Assembly: GCF_026262505.1 (NCBI RefSeq)
Contig: NC_067207.1
Location: 21,978,082 to 22,042,081, forward strand
Direction of reading: 5' to 3'
DNA length: 64,000 nt
DNA from: Trichomonas vaginalis G3
Taxonomy: Eukaryota > Parabasalia > Trichomonadida > Trichomonadidae
This document shows, piece after piece, positions 38,318 through 50,185 of this stretch; position 1 is the stretch's first letter, and every line of letters starts with the position of its first letter. The translations under genes were made by a program, and so were the position numbers. The notes under the pieces were generated by a model, which was not told where the DNA came from, did not search any database, and worked only from the letters and a program-made list of their open reading frames with translations.

Positions 38318-41300
38318 AAATGCCACGTAAGCTACGTAAGAATATACGTAAGAGGAAGAGAGCATTGAAACATCCAATAGTAAGACTAACACCACAACAA
38401 CAGTTGCAACAACAAATGCTGAATGACCCACTATGTTGCAACAAATGTCAAGCAACCCTATGCTTTTAAACCGAGTTCTTGGTGCACAGAGTGGAGGTTT
38501 AAGAGCGGCACTTTTAGCGAAAATGGCAGGCTATGGTGGAGCTGCAGACGGAACAGCCTATAACCCTCAAAGTCAAATGAATTTGAGTTCACTCAAAAAT
38601 CAAATAACAGATGTCAAAAAGTCAAACATAGACATACAGAAACAAATAAGTGAAAACGAAAAGAAACTAGAATATGACAGACACACAAAGAAACTCAATG
38701 AGTTAAACGTAGAGAAAAAGAAGAAAGAAGAACAACTGAAAGAACTAAGTACAGAGGAATATGCGAAAAAAGTGTCAGAAAAAGCAACAGAAGTAGCAAA
38801 AATGGAACAAGATGTCATAAATTTGAAAAACCATACTACTCAATATAAAATACTGAAAGATGAAGAAATAAAACAAAAAGCCCTGAAGACATATATGGAT
38901 AGCGATGAGTATAAAAAAGAAGTTGAAGCAAATGTAAAGGCAGAAAAACTTTTACAGTTGCAAAACCAAACCGTACAGTATGAAAACTTAGCACAAGAAA
39001 GTAAAAATAACGACGCAGCCATGCAAAAGGCAATGAAAAGCGCAGAATATATAAAAGCTAACAATGACTGGTTAGATGCCCAAGCCAACGCTAAAGCAGC
39101 CCAACTCATAGGGTCAATAAGGACAAAAATACAAGCGGATGAAGATAGTTCAAATGAAGCTTTAACAAATGCTGACTTTAAGAACGCTTTCGAAGCTCTT
39201 CATAGTAAGGTGAAACAAGTGAACGACTTCTCATCTGGAAAGAAACTGAAGTCTGAAGGTTTCGACAAAGAGTTAAAAGAAGTAGCACAAAATATGACGA
39301 AAATAACAGATGCAGCAACGAGACAGGCAGTTCAAAGTGCCTATGACGCCGTTAGAGCAACTGTTGTGAAAAGTCAAGAAAAAGAGTTACAACAGACCAA
39401 AACAGACCTAGTAAATGCTTTCTTAAGAACGAAAAGTCAGGTAGGACATTACGCTGCAGATGGAACATATGTGCCAGCTGGTGGAATTTATATACCACCA
39501 AACCCTCCAAGAGAAGCACCTGCACCAGGACTACCTAAAACATTTACATCGTCACATGGACACAGACACAGGCATGCACCAAAACCAACACAACAACCAA
39601 CACAACAACCAGCACAACAACCACCTCCACAACCAGCACCAAACCCAACACAACAACCAACAGTTCAAAATCCAGCACAACAACCAACAGTTCAAAACCC
39701 TGCACAACAACAACCACAAACAGAGCAAGGACATAAAAGAAGTAGAGAACAAGGAAACCAAGAATTCTTAAAAATGCTTAAAGAAGAGTGTGGTTTCCCA
39801 GATACTGTTGACTTTAGTGACAGATATAAAGAAGCTATTAGAAAGTTCAAGGATGGAAATACTGACCCGAACCTATTTAGCTTTATGGCTCAGCACCAAA
39901 ACGGATATAATCTCAAACCTGGAAAATACAAGCTCGCTAAGGGATATGATTTAATAGCATATCATCCAAATGACATGGATGAATTTACTCCGAGATATTT
40001 GATGTCAGAGCTAAATGACAATTCAACTTTCGTCATGAAACGCGTAAAAAATAGAGACGGAACGAAAGAACAAAAGCTTATGAATGCGGATGACGTAGAT
40101 AGGGAAATTGTTAAAAACGGTCTCGGAATATATGAAATGCCAGCAGATGAGGTACAAGAAACTCCACAGGAAGAAGTTCAGATACAACCAGACATGGAAG
40201 AAATAGTTCAGCAACAACAGCTAGAAGAGCCTGAAGGAAACGAACAAGTCCTCCTTTGGAAACTAACTTCACAGAACTAGATGAAGATTTGGAACAGCCG
40301 AAAAATCTTGACCCTCAACAAGAGTATGCGGAGAATATGGAATATTTCCAAGAGTCTAAAAAAAATTCGGCTGACATAGTAGAAGAATATCGAAAAATGT
40401 TTGCCGACATACAAAAGACTCCAACACCAGATGAAAATATTCAGCATAGAATGGAAGTACTGAAAGAAAATGTACACAAATACAACAACCCTTTTTACTT
40501 ACGAGCATTTAACGTTCAATCTTCGGATGAACTCGGTGAAAATAAAAGGTTAAATTTCAAGAAAACATATAGAAATGAAACATTGTTTAAAGTTCATTCA
40601 GAACCTAACCAAGATGGAAACAAACCTACTTTTGTTTCTGCAGACGATGGAACTACAATGAGATGGGGTCATAAAGCTAACCGGATAGGTGGTTCATAAA
40701 CTTACAACCACAATTCCAAGAAGTTGTAGACGCAATGGAAGTGAATGGTGAACCAGATATAGCTGGTATTTTCAGCGCGGCTTTAATGCCATTGAAAGAT
40801 ATGAAACATGCAGATATTTTGGACCAGTATGAAATGAACATGGCTGATGGAAATATAACACCTGACGTTCTAGAACATTTATCTCAAAGAACTACACAGA
40901 ACCATAAGATGGTATATTTGGTGAAGAGTTTAGAAAGAAAGTTAGGGAGAGAGAAGGAAGAGAACCTATTGTACATGACCTTGCAAACGAAAGTTTACAA
41001 AATGTCATAAAAACTTACTTTGCAGACGATGAATCGAGAAGGGATGAATATTTAAGAAAACTCAAATGGACAGTACCAAATGAAATGTTAGTATTGAAAA
41101 ACATGTTCCTTGACAAAATAAAACCAACTACAGAAATAAACGACGCAAGACTGAAAGATTGGGTAAAAGCTTTCCCATTCACAAAAGATATAGTTGGTAA
41201 CATGGAAAGAAAACCAGAATGGCTACAAAAACATATATTTGGAAACGAGCTTATTCCATATGGACAGGCACTGTTTGAAGCGCTTGAACCGGAAACTCAG

Positions 41301-41555
41301 GAAAGAGTCATGCAAACAATACGCGAAGACTCAAATACAGACTATGACAAACTCTTTCTAGGATATAGGTTACCTGAGATGGGCGACCAGAGCCAAAAGG
41401 CAAAAAGGACATGGGAAATTTGCAACATACTAGATGAACATAATGCAAAGATGCAACAACTTCAAGCAGAGGGCAATGAAGGAAAAAGAAGAGTTAAAAA
41501 CTCAGTCAGGAAGAAAGTAAAGCTTGGTCCACGTGGGTTCTATTATGACATATAA
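38318..41555 (+). pseudogene. Maverick part: long coiled-coil and Pro/Gln-rich protein region, broken
   Basis: The largest intact stretch (38433-40280) has ~300 residues of coiled coil rich in Lys, Glu and Gln, then a Pro/Gln repeat zone (TQQP, VQNPAQQ) and a globular end. Further open stretches up to 41555 look like continuing or additional proteins. Function unknown; the position in front of the capsid candidate suggests a virion or scaffold component. The part is broken. Confidence 0.5.
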
Positions 41556-41587
41556 ATCCAACTATTCTATATTTTTACTCATATGAA

Positions 41588-43196
41588 ATGTACGCCGCTC
41601 AGAATATAACGCCAACAGTTTTGGATGCTATGAATGGAAATGTTTCCGAATGGTATAACGAATGCGACAATGCCATTAGAAGGTCAGAAATAGTTCCTGG
41701 AACTTACGAATATACAACTGCTGTTTCTTATGGAAACGTAGGTGAGTTTGGAGAAGGTTCTTCAACAACAGTAGATATTGCTTGCGACAGGTTTCATATA
41801 ATTTCTATTGACAACTCATTTCTTATACGTGGAACAAGACATTGAAATAAAACCTTCTGCCAAGTTGTCTGACAAGAAAGGTTGCAATGGAATTTTCTAT
41901 GTCGGATACCAATATGCTCCAGAAGTTTTCATGGGATATAAGATATATTCTAACTCTGACTTAGTTCAAACAGTAACATGGGCAAACTATGAATGGTTCG
42001 CTTTGAGAAACTCAGTACAACCACAAGCTAGAGAACAAACAGACCAGTATGCAACTATTGAGAAAATAAGAAGACTTGACCCTAACGTTCCAGGAGTTTA
42101 TGTTAACCTTTCTGGACAAACTGCAGCAGCAGTAACCAAAGTAAAACTGAAACTTAGAGTTCCTTTGTCATCTTTCCTCATCTTCAGGTTTTTAAGATAC
42201 TTGCCAAACTGGGCAGGAAAAATTTCTATCGAACTTACTCCAAGCAAAAATAACTTAGTCATTGCACCAACACAAGACCCATTCACTCTTACAGACGTAA
42301 AGGGAGCAAATCAAACGTCATTCGCCGAATTTTGCAAAGACAAAGTTGACTTAGACTTTGGTTTCTCAAACCTCAACACTGATGTAAACTACTACTTCAA
42401 TGCTGCTGGAACTGCTTGGGACCCAGTTAAGTTCACATGCGAAAAGTTTGAATGCAAGAGAATAGAAAGCAGACTTGCAGTCTATATGTTGGACCCAGAT
42501 ATTTCAAATGCTTTAGCTGCCAAATATATTGCAGTTCCACTTATGTTCCCTATACACCAAATATCTGTCAAAGACTTTGCAGGTGAAGTTGGAAACCAAA
42601 GTGCTGACCCAGGTGCAAGAACAGATATTGCTTTAACAACTGCAATGAAACATGCAGATACTATGTTTGTACTGTTCAGACGAACTATAAATGACTATTC
42701 TTGCTTCTACAACCCTGGTATTAAATACCATATAAACATAGATGGCAAATATTATCCAAGAGAAGAATATTCTACAGTTGAGGATATGAGGTCATACAAC
42801 TTGACATTAGATGCTATGAACTTTAACAACAACTTCACAACAACCATTAACCCTGAAATGCAAAGTTCTATTATGCCATATGTGAAAGTATGGACTCATA
42901 CAGGAGGTCAAAAAACTCAATATACAAATGGAGACCGTTCAAACTTTTGGCTTGGCATTCCATTTGCTGACTCAGAAGACTTTATGGGTGGTATTTCAAC
43001 TGTTGGTACAGTTCAAATACAATATACTGGTGACAGAGACGGTCCAGATGAATTGAAAGCAAAGAAGTTTACAAAACCAATAGCACTTTTCACGGAAGAT
43101 GCTCTTTTGAAGATTCGTTCGATGAAACCTGCTGGGGCTCCTCAGATTGGCATAACGACAGCTTCCATCGAGCAGATTTTGGCAGCAGGTCAGTAA
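41588..43196 (+). pseudogene. Maverick part: major capsid protein candidate, broken
   Basis: About 530 residues of beta-rich sequence, with blocks such as VTKVKLKLRVPLSSFLIFR and LPNWAGKISIELTP that fit the double-jelly-roll capsid proteins of Polintons. Size, position and neighbours agree. The identification rests on pattern and context. The part is broken. Confidence 0.6.
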
Positions 43197-43509
43197 GTTG
43201 TTCTTGAACTGACTTCTCTCCGTCAAATATTGACAGTACGCCAGTTTTGATATAATATTGTATTAAAAACTTTCCTTTAGAAATATCGGTCAGTTTTGTT
43301 GTTATATTTTTGTCTGCTTCAAGAACTTTCACCATCTCGGTTATACCAACTTTCTTTGCTTTATGAAAATATTTTGGTTCAGCAAAGACTGCTATTCTAT
43401 AACATTTTCCATTGTTTGTATAAAGAACTACTCTGTCAATGAACTTGTATTGTTTGTGTGTGTAAACTTTGTTCTGCTTCAATTCGAAGAGATACTCAAA
43501 TACGTCCAT
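43090..43509 (-). CDS. Maverick part: 139-residue unknown protein
   Basis: Open frame on the opposite strand, overlapping the 3' end of the capsid region. It starts 18 bp from the divergent ATG at 43528, and the shared gap has the element's usual TTTTTATTCTAAGTAAA promoter-like sequence. No family recognised. Confidence 0.5.
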   Translation of the reverse strand: MDVFEYLFELKQNKVYTHKQYKFIDRVVLYTNNGKCYRIAVFAEPKYFHKAKKVGITEMVKVLEADKNITTKLTDISKGKFLIQYYIKTGVLSIFDGEKSVQEQLTDLLPKSARWKLSLCQSEEPQQVSSNESSKEHLP

Positions 43510-43527
43510 CTTTTTATTCTAAGTAAA

Positions 43528-44109
43528 ATGTCATTTCCGAAAAATAGAAGCGTAAGTGTTTCAAAAGGTTTAATGGCGATGGCAGATGTGAAGTTAAATT
43601 CACCAACTCAAACAAACAGTCAAAGTGTTGTTGTCAATGTCAAAGAAAGAGATGTTGAAGTGGGGAAACCATACGAAGACGAAGATGGTATAACAATAGT
43701 TCCTGTAAAAGAACAACCAACATACCCTGAAGTTAGCAGAGACTTAAGTTCTGTTGCAGATATTCGAAACGACTACCAACAACTTAAAGACAAACTTAAA
43801 ACTCAGGAGAAGATTTGTCAGGCTTTAGGTATAATGTTAAACTTGGTTGAGCACAACCCTGTAAAAGTGAACTCATATGTCATTGCACCTCATGAAGTTT
43901 TGAAAGAACTATTGAAACTTTTGACAGAGGCAGACGATATAAACATCAAAGAAATAGAACCCGACATTAGTTGCTGTGGTGTTTCATATAATGTCATTGA
44001 CAAGATATACGTTATGAAAGGAGGTGAAACGTTGAACTTAAAATATAGTTTCCCAGACGTCATAAAAATATTTGACGACCACAACATTTCATTAAAATTT
44101 ACTTGCTAA
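43528..44109 (+). CDS. Maverick part: 193-residue unknown protein
   Basis: Begins MSFPKNRSVSVSK, right after the promoter-like motif. The N-terminal half is polar; the C-terminal half mixes helices and strands. No family recognised. A longer upstream reading is ignored because it has no promoter-like motif. Confidence 0.55.
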   Translation: MSFPKNRSVSVSKGLMAMADVKLNSPTQTNSQSVVVNVKERDVEVGKPYEDEDGITIVPVKEQPTYPEVSRDLSSVADIRNDYQQLKDKLKTQEKICQALGIMLNLVEHNPVKVNSYVIAPHEVLKELLKLLTEADDINIKEIEPDISCCGVSYNVIDKIYVMKGGETLNLKYSFPDVIKIFDDHNISLKFTC

Positions 44110-44229
44110 GTAAATGGCAGAAGACATAGTGGTTTATACTATTACGACTAAAACCCTGAGTCATATAATTCTATAACAACAAACTTACAAAGTCCTCAAG
44201 GACGATATTGTAAACTGACCTTAAACACG
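44110..44229. other. Short gap inside the Maverick
   Basis: About 120 bp with coding-like composition but no clear gene; possibly a remnant. Confidence 0.3.
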
Positions 44230-44916
44230 ATGACGACTAAAGCCTGTTTTGCTCTTTTGACACCAGAAGATTTTATTGTTGTGAATGGTAAAAAATACTT
44301 CTTTGAAGATACTTACTCAGATATACCACCAACAGGTTTTGTTGACTTATTTAATACTTTAAGGACGGATGTAACATGTGCTGCAACTAGAGCAGGTTTC
44401 ATTATGTTTGGATGTCCGACTGAGTTTACTATAAACGATATGAGCTATAATACAAAACTTATATCTGGTTTTTACTACCAACAGTTTCCTATAACAGGAA
44501 AAGGTGTCATACAAGGTTTGTCTGTTCCATTGACTTTAAGTACACCTATTTTATATATTGTTTCAAACTTAGGTTCAAAGTGCTATTCGAATGTCGACAG
44601 AAACTACTATGACCAAAAGATACTCATGCGTATAAACAACACTTTCTCTGCTGGTTTGCCTATTGTTCATTCGAATGCAGAGTTTTCAGCTTTAGTAAAC
44701 TCAAACACTTTAGCAAACATAAACTTAACCTTAGTTGACGCAAACTTTGTTCCTGTAAAACTTTTATGTCCTATGTATTTGTCAATGACGGCAGAAAGTT
44801 TCGAATTGGAAGATGCAACTGGTGAAAGTATTGTATTACAAGAACAACTTCAACAACAAATAGCTCAAGAACAACAAATGCAACAAATGGAACAAATGGA
44901 ACAAAGTCAAGAATAA
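44230..44916 (+). CDS. Maverick part: penton-like minor capsid candidate
   Basis: 228 residues, beta-rich for the first ~190 (PITGKGVIQGLSVPLTLSTP, NINLTLVDANFVPVKLLC), then a Gln/Glu-rich tail. Size and closeness to the capsid candidate fit the single-jelly-roll penton proteins of Polintons. This is inferred from pattern and place. Confidence 0.5.
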   Translation: MTTKACFALLTPEDFIVVNGKKYFFEDTYSDIPPTGFVDLFNTLRTDVTCAATRAGFIMFGCPTEFTINDMSYNTKLISGFYYQQFPITGKGVIQGLSVPLTLSTPILYIVSNLGSKCYSNVDRNYYDQKILMRINNTFSAGLPIVHSNAEFSALVNSNTLANINLTLVDANFVPVKLLCPMYLSMTAESFELEDATGESIVLQEQLQQQIAQEQQMQQMEQMEQSQE

Positions 44917-44944
44917 AAAAAATATTTTTTTTATTTTTATAAAA

Positions 44945-46179
44945 ATGTACAGAATAGACGTTTCAGATTTTTATGACTTCCAAGCATTCAGAAATATGTG
45001 TCCATTTAGAGACTATAACAAAGCAGTCGAGAATTTGAAACGTTTAGTCATTTATGTTGACTCTGCCCCAGAATGTTATGTCATGAAAGAATGGGATGTT
45101 GTCTTTAACAAACCAAGAGCAACCATAGTTTCAGAACAAGAATGTAGACAGAAACTTAAGAAAATAAAAGTCGTACAAGTTGGTATGAAGATGTTAGATG
45201 CTTGGGATATCTTATTGTCAAAGTTAGAAGATTTTTCAGTTCGTGGTATAAAGTTCTATACACCATCTCCAAAATTCTATTCTATCTTCACTGGATATAA
45301 ATATGAACAAGTAGAATGGAAAGAAAATGTTATAGAAGCTTGGTTAGACCATGTCAAAGAAATTATATGCAATGGAAACGAAAGAGTCTATGAGTATATC
45401 TTATGTTGGTTTGCAAACATCTTACAATATCCAAGTGCTAAAAATGAAACTGCTCTCATTATAATTGGAAAACAAGGAACTGGTAAGAACACTTTCTTTA
45501 CAGATATTTTGTGCAAACTGTTAGAGGGCTATTCGAACCCTAATATGACAAACTTAGAAAACATCTGCGGTAAATTTAACTCTTCAATAGAGAATATGAA
45601 ACTTATAGTATGTAACGAACTTCAAAGTATAGATACAACAAAAGTTTTGAACTCGATGCTTTGAAGAGTCTTATAACAGACAAAGTTGGAGTTGTTGAAA
45701 GAAAATATAAAGACCAAAGAGTTTGTGAAAATGTTGCAAATTTCATTATGGTTTCAAACAACGCCGTTCCGATGAAGTTAGAAAGTTCTGACAGAAGATA
45801 TGTAGTTGTCAGAACGTCAGATTCTCATATGCAAGATACAGAATATTTTGACGACTTAGCAGAAACTTTGACACCTAACTTTTACAACCACTTGTTCTCA
45901 TATTTTATGACATTAGATATTTCAAAGTTCAATCCAAGACAAATTCCACATACCGAAGAAAGACAAACATTGTTAGAAGCAAACAAGAGTGTATATGAAC
46001 TGTTTATAGATGAGACTAACTTTGAGTGTTTAGATGAAAGGTCATTGTACGATTCATATAAACAGTATTGTCAAGAGTATGGTTATATGACAGCGTCTAA
46101 ACGAACATTCTTGGCAAATGTCAAAAATCTTTTAGATGTTCAGAACGGCGTATATACAAAGAAAAATTTTTCTGAGTAA
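44945..46179 (+). pseudogene. Maverick part: superfamily 3 helicase, broken
   Basis: IIIGKQGTGKNTF is a Walker A loop, KLIVCNEL a Walker B and NFIMVSNN an SF3 motif C. The order and spacing match D5-like SF3 helicases of large DNA viruses, virophages and some Polintons, which unwind DNA at replication. Preceded by the A/T motif AAAAATATTTTTTTTATTTT. The part is broken. Confidence 0.8.
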
Positions 46180-46212
46180 ATTTTAAAAAAATATTTTTTT
46201 ATTTTATTTGAA

Positions 46213-46797
46213 ATGTACGCTGAGTTTGTTGGAGAAGACCGTTGGGAAACTTGTTTGTTAGATGAGAAATATGAAATTCACTGTTGTGAGTCATTTGAAG
46301 TCAGAAACAAAAAGACAAAAAGAGTTTTAAGCGAATGGGAGCGAAATGACGGATATGCTGATATGAAGATGGGTGGAAAACACTATCTTAAACATGTTGT
46401 CATTGCAACTCATTTTATACTGAATCCTAACAATTTACCTTTTGTAGACCATATAAACCGTATAAGAAACGACAATAGACTTGAAAACTTACGTTGGGTC
46501 ACTGGTTCTGAAAACAATAAGAACAAAAGCAAATTTGGAGATATAGTATTCGAATTTGTCGACGAACTAGAAGATGAAGCAATTGAAATTACAGACTATG
46601 GCAAGCATACGTTTGAGTTTTACTACTACAGCGAAGAACAGGACTCTTTCTACTTTTATACCGGCGTAAACTATAGAAAATTACAAGTATGTTTTACTAA
46701 GGCAGACTATGCTTATGTATACGCTAGAGATACAGATGGAAAATACGTTAGACTATTTCTTAACAAATTCAAGAAGCTATATGGCATACCATTTTAA
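46213..46797 (+). CDS. Maverick part: HNH homing-type endonuclease
   Basis: 194 residues. An N-terminal NUMOD4-like stretch (ERWETCLLDEKYEIHCC), then VIATHFILNPNNLPFVDHIN and NDNRLENLRWVT, the HNH metal site of phage-type nucleases. Such nucleases nick DNA and spread with their hosts. Preceded by the same A/T promoter-like motif as the helicase part. Confidence 0.8.
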   Translation: MYAEFVGEDRWETCLLDEKYEIHCCESFEVRNKKTKRVLSEWERNDGYADMKMGGKHYLKHVVIATHFILNPNNLPFVDHINRIRNDNRLENLRWVTGSENNKNKSKFGDIVFEFVDELEDEAIEITDYGKHTFEFYYYSEEQDSFYFYTGVNYRKLQVCFTKADYAYVYARDTDGKYVRLFLNKFKKLYGIPF

Positions 46798-46838
46798 AAC
46801 GTTTTTAAAAAAAAATATTTTTTTATCCGATAGAAAAG

Positions 46839-47260
46839 ATGACGAAATATATTTCAGTCAACAAATATATGACAGAAGTCAAAGATAAGTTAGCTCCATT
46901 CACATATTTGAATGTTTACTTCTACCATTTTGAAAAGTCTACATTTGACAAAGTTTGGAACATCGAACCAGTTAAGTTTGCTATTGTGACTAAAAATGGT
47001 GCGAAATTTGAAGACTTAGACATAGAAGGTTTGTTAGCAGTCAAAGAAAATTTTGACAGAAGGTTTTCAAACCTTAAAGAAGGCAAAGCATACAAACTTG
47101 TTATACCTTATGAACCAAAGAAAGCAGACGACTATGAATATTATGAGTCTAAGATAGTTGAAGTTCAAGGTAAATTAGGTAAAAAGATTTTAGAGTCTAA
47201 GCCAGTGTTTGCCCTAAAGAGGAAGAGAACATTGACATTGACCCAGAAATGTTCTAAAAA
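46839..47260 (+). pseudogene. Maverick part: ~140-residue unknown protein
   Basis: Starts MTKYISVNKYMTEVKDKL after an A/T motif (46803-46830). Mixed alpha/beta; no family recognised. The 3' end is uncertain. Confidence 0.45.
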
Positions 47261-47273
47261 TAAAATTTTATTT

Positions 47274-47399
47274 TTACATGTCAAATTTCTTTTTCTCTGG
47301 CTCTGGCTCTGGCTCTTTCTTCTCTTCTTCTACTTTCTTTTCTTTCTTCTCTCTCTTCTTCTTCTTTTCTGGTGGAGTTATGTCAAATTTCTCAACCAT
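47274..47399 (-). CDS. Maverick part: 41-residue Lys/Glu/Pro-rich protein
   Basis: MVEKFDITPPEKKKK start, then alternating Lys and Glu runs and a (PE) tract, ending KKKFDM. It overlaps the end of the next upstream minus-strand gene by a few bases, as in translationally packed virus-like genes. Function unknown. Confidence 0.4.
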   Translation of the reverse strand: MVEKFDITPPEKKKKREKKEKKVEEEKKEPEPEPEKKKFDM

Positions 47400-47727
47400 A
47401 TTTATGTAAAAGTTCTTTGTCCTTTAATAGCTCTTCTATTCTGTTTCCTATTTCATCTTCAAGAACAGCGCATGTGTCTTCTTTGCATTCTAAGAACTTT
47501 TGTTGGACTTCATCTCTCCAAGAGGCGTCATCTCTGTCAACAAGTCTGTCATTGACAAATTTTAAGACTTCTCTGCCTAATGTTTTATGGTTCTTGTCAT
47601 ATTCCCAGAAACAGAACTTTAGAACAAATTCACCTTTCTTGTTTACACTATGTAAGATTTTATGGTCGACAGATGTTTTGCTGTCAAAAAGTTTGTCTCG
47701 AATATAGATAGCGAAATCGCTAGACAT
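47392..47727 (-). CDS. Maverick part: 111-residue unknown protein
   Basis: MSSDFAIYIRDKLFDSK start after TTTTTATCTTTTTGAAA. Mostly helical and charged. No family recognised. Confidence 0.45.
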   Translation of the reverse strand: MSSDFAIYIRDKLFDSKTSVDHKILHSVNKKGEFVLKFCFWEYDKNHKTLGREVLKFVNDRLVDRDDASWRDEVQQKFLECKEDTCAVLEDEIGNRIEELLKDKELLHKYG

Positions 47728-47831
47728 TTTCAAAAAGATAAAAATTTTAATTTTTCTAAAAATATGTTAGAAAAAAAGTTTGCTGACATTGACAAAAATT
47801 TGAGAATGTTTTAAATAAGAACAAGAGGAAG

Positions 47832-48634
47832 TTGGAAAATGCTCAGATAAAACCCATACATGACAAGTTCTTATTTGCTCAGAATGGTATAACAGGTCTA
47901 ATCGCACCACCTGGGTCGGGTAAGACTTTCACTTATCTTAAAATGGCTGCACAACAACAAGAACTAGATGAGAAGAACCCATTCTATGAGTTAGTAGTCA
48001 TTTGTAGTACTTCTGGTCAATTTGACCAAACCGTAAATTCGTTCAAAGATATTATAAAAAAGTCTAAGTTAGTATGTATAAAAGACTCTGAGTTGTTAGA
48101 TTGGATAAAGAAGTACCAAAGAAGAGTTTTGAAGTACAATGCTATAAATGAGTATGTCAATTCGAAGTTTAAAGACCCAAATGAGGAAATGCAGAGAATA
48201 TTAGAGAAGAAACACTTCAGAAACAAACAGAAAGAGATAGAATACATTTCGAAGAAATTGCAATCTTACGATTGGAAGACTTACCCTCACAGATGTCTTC
48301 TTATCTTAGATGATTTCGCCTCTCATCCTTTGTTAAAGAACAGAGAACAAGATATGTGTCGAATTCTTAAGAAGCTCAGACACTTAACATCTCTGTTGTC
48401 ATTTGTGTACAGACAGCCAAGAGTTTAAGTAAGGATGTAAAGAGAATACTTACTGACATTGTACTTTTCCCCGGATTGTCCGAAGACGATTTCATGGAAC
48501 TTATGAAAGAGTCCATGGCAGGTAAGTTTGACAGACATGAACTATGGGAGAAGTACAAAGTCATACAAGACCCTCATACTTCTTTCAGAATTCATATCTA
48601 CGCGAACAAAGTTCAAATTGTAAAAAGTCAATAA
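47832..48634 (+). pseudogene. Maverick part: A32-like genome-packaging ATPase, broken
   Basis: GLIAPPGSGKTFTYLK is a Walker A loop and CLLILDDFASHP a Walker B, in the layout of the FtsK/HerA-type packaging ATPases of Polintons and poxvirus A32. These pump DNA into capsids. The part is broken. Confidence 0.8.
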
Positions 48635-48907
48635 AAATAATGTTTAGGGTAGATGGGTATATCTAACCCGATATCTACCCTCTTTTCTACCCCAGTTATT
48701 TTATAAACGTTTTACATGGTAAACGTTATTTTATAAACGTTTTACATGGTAAACGTTATTTTTAAAATTTTGTGAAAACTCAACGGTTTGACACATGCCC
48801 TAAAAATTATTTTACTCAGAATTTTGTGCTGAATTCAATAAAAATATATTTTAGGGTAGATGGGTATATCTAACCTCTTTTCTAACCTCTTTTCTACCCC
48901 AGTTATT
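48635..48907. repeat. Maverick noncoding spacer with palindromic repeat modules
   Basis: Contains two of the five ~52-bp GGGTAGA modules (48643-48693 and 48849-48900) and a tandem pair of AACGTTTTACATGGTAAACG units (48697-48760). No gene. Confidence 0.75.
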
Positions 48908-49216
48908 TTATAAGCGTTTTACATGGTAAACATTGTGAATTCGTGAAATTCTAAACAATTTCGTAGCTTCTATTTCTTCTGTCAGTACATCGAATGTTTT
49001 AACAATGCCGAAGGTTTCTTTATACTTCTTCTTGACATCTGAAAGAAGGAAATCGTCAGCTGTTGGATAGTTTTTGTTTAGAAATGTCAACATGTCCATT
49101 TTATCTTCTGCTGGTTTCTCTGCCTCCCTCTTTAAGTCAGCATAGTCGTTTCGCATACGTTCTATCTCTTTGACGGAGTAGTTATATTTCCTCATTGCTG
49201 CTTTACATTTGAACAT
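48908..49216 (-). CDS. Maverick part: 102-residue unknown protein
   Basis: Helical and charged (KEIERMRNDYADLKREAEKP). No family recognised. Confidence 0.45.
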   Translation of the reverse strand: MFKCKAAMRKYNYSVKEIERMRNDYADLKREAEKPAEDKMDMLTFLNKNYPTADDFLLSDVKKKYKETFGIVKTFDVLTEEIEATKLFRISRIHNVYHVKRL

Positions 49217-49342
49217 TGTGGGTTCATTTTTGCGTTATATTCTGAAACCTTACCTGCTAGTATGACTAAGGCGTCAATTGCTCTCTTTAACTCAAAAGTT
49301 GCGGGTTTTATCTGTTCATTCCATATCTTACCTCTTCTATCT

Positions 49343-49819
49343 TTATCTCTTATCTGCCATACACATTGCAACTAACGAAACAAAGTTGTCGTAGGTCTTA
49401 AACTCCCCAGATTTGTATATGTCAGAGATGTTCTTATATACCATGTCGCAATCTTTGTCCATGACTTTGTGGTTGCAATGAAATCCAAGGAATTCATAGT
49501 TAACCTTTCGTATGAACTTCTTTATTTCTACTGAGTCAGTTGCTTTGACTTCTATTTCATCGAATTCTGGAATAGTAAGCTTTTGTTGCTGGATTTCAGG
49601 CAATTTGGGTAAATGGTCGATGAGGTCCTGCATGTCATAAAGATACTGTTCATTTGTTTCATCTTTCGCACAACAGTCCAAAGTACTTGTTAAAAGTTCT
49701 TGCTTTATCTTCTGGATTTTTGTTTCGAAAGTATATGAAGAAGGAATGAAGCTTTTCATCTCTACTAACATTGAAGTTGGGTTCATGACTAACGAGTTTG
49801 GTGCTGTTGTTGCTAACAT
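49343..49819 (-). CDS. Maverick part: 158-residue unknown protein
   Basis: MLATTAPNSLVMNPTSMLVE start at 49819, following an A/T motif (49841-49860) in the minus direction. Helical, with scattered Cys. No family recognised. The stretch 49217-49342 beyond its end has coding-like sequence of uncertain assignment. Confidence 0.45.
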   Translation of the reverse strand: MLATTAPNSLVMNPTSMLVEMKSFIPSSYTFETKIQKIKQELLTSTLDCCAKDETNEQYLYDMQDLIDHLPKLPEIQQQKLTIPEFDEIEVKATDSVEIKKFIRKVNYEFLGFHCNHKVMDKDCDMVYKNISDIYKSGEFKTYDNFVSLVAMCMADKR

Positions 49820-49864
49820 GTTCTTACAATAAAAATAAAAAAATATTTTTTTTAAAAAAACCAA

Positions 49865-50160
49865 CTTTATTTTTTATTTCGGGAAAACTCATGACAAATT
49901 CAAGAGGGTAGAAAAGAGGTTAGAAAAGAGGTTATATCTAACCTTCTACCCTAAAATATATTTTTGCCGAATTCATGAGTTTTGGTTGAAAGAATACGGT
50001 GGAGCCAAAAGTGGCTCGACCTCAAAACAAGCATTTTCTGTATAAAATTCATGAAAATTCAAGAGGGTAGAAAAGAGGTTAGAAAAGAGGTTAGATATAC
50101 CCATCTACCCTAAATTATATTTTTGCTGAATTCAGCAACAAAATTCAAATTGTAAACGGT
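49865..50160. repeat. Maverick noncoding spacer with two inverted GGGTAGA modules
   Basis: Modules at 49904-49954 and 50063-50113 are inverse copies of those at 38122, 48643 and 48849. Flanking text (GAATTCATGA / TGAATTCAGC) is also shared. No gene. Confidence 0.75.
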
Positions 50161-50185
50161 TTAATAGAAAAAGTGTTATTTTTTC

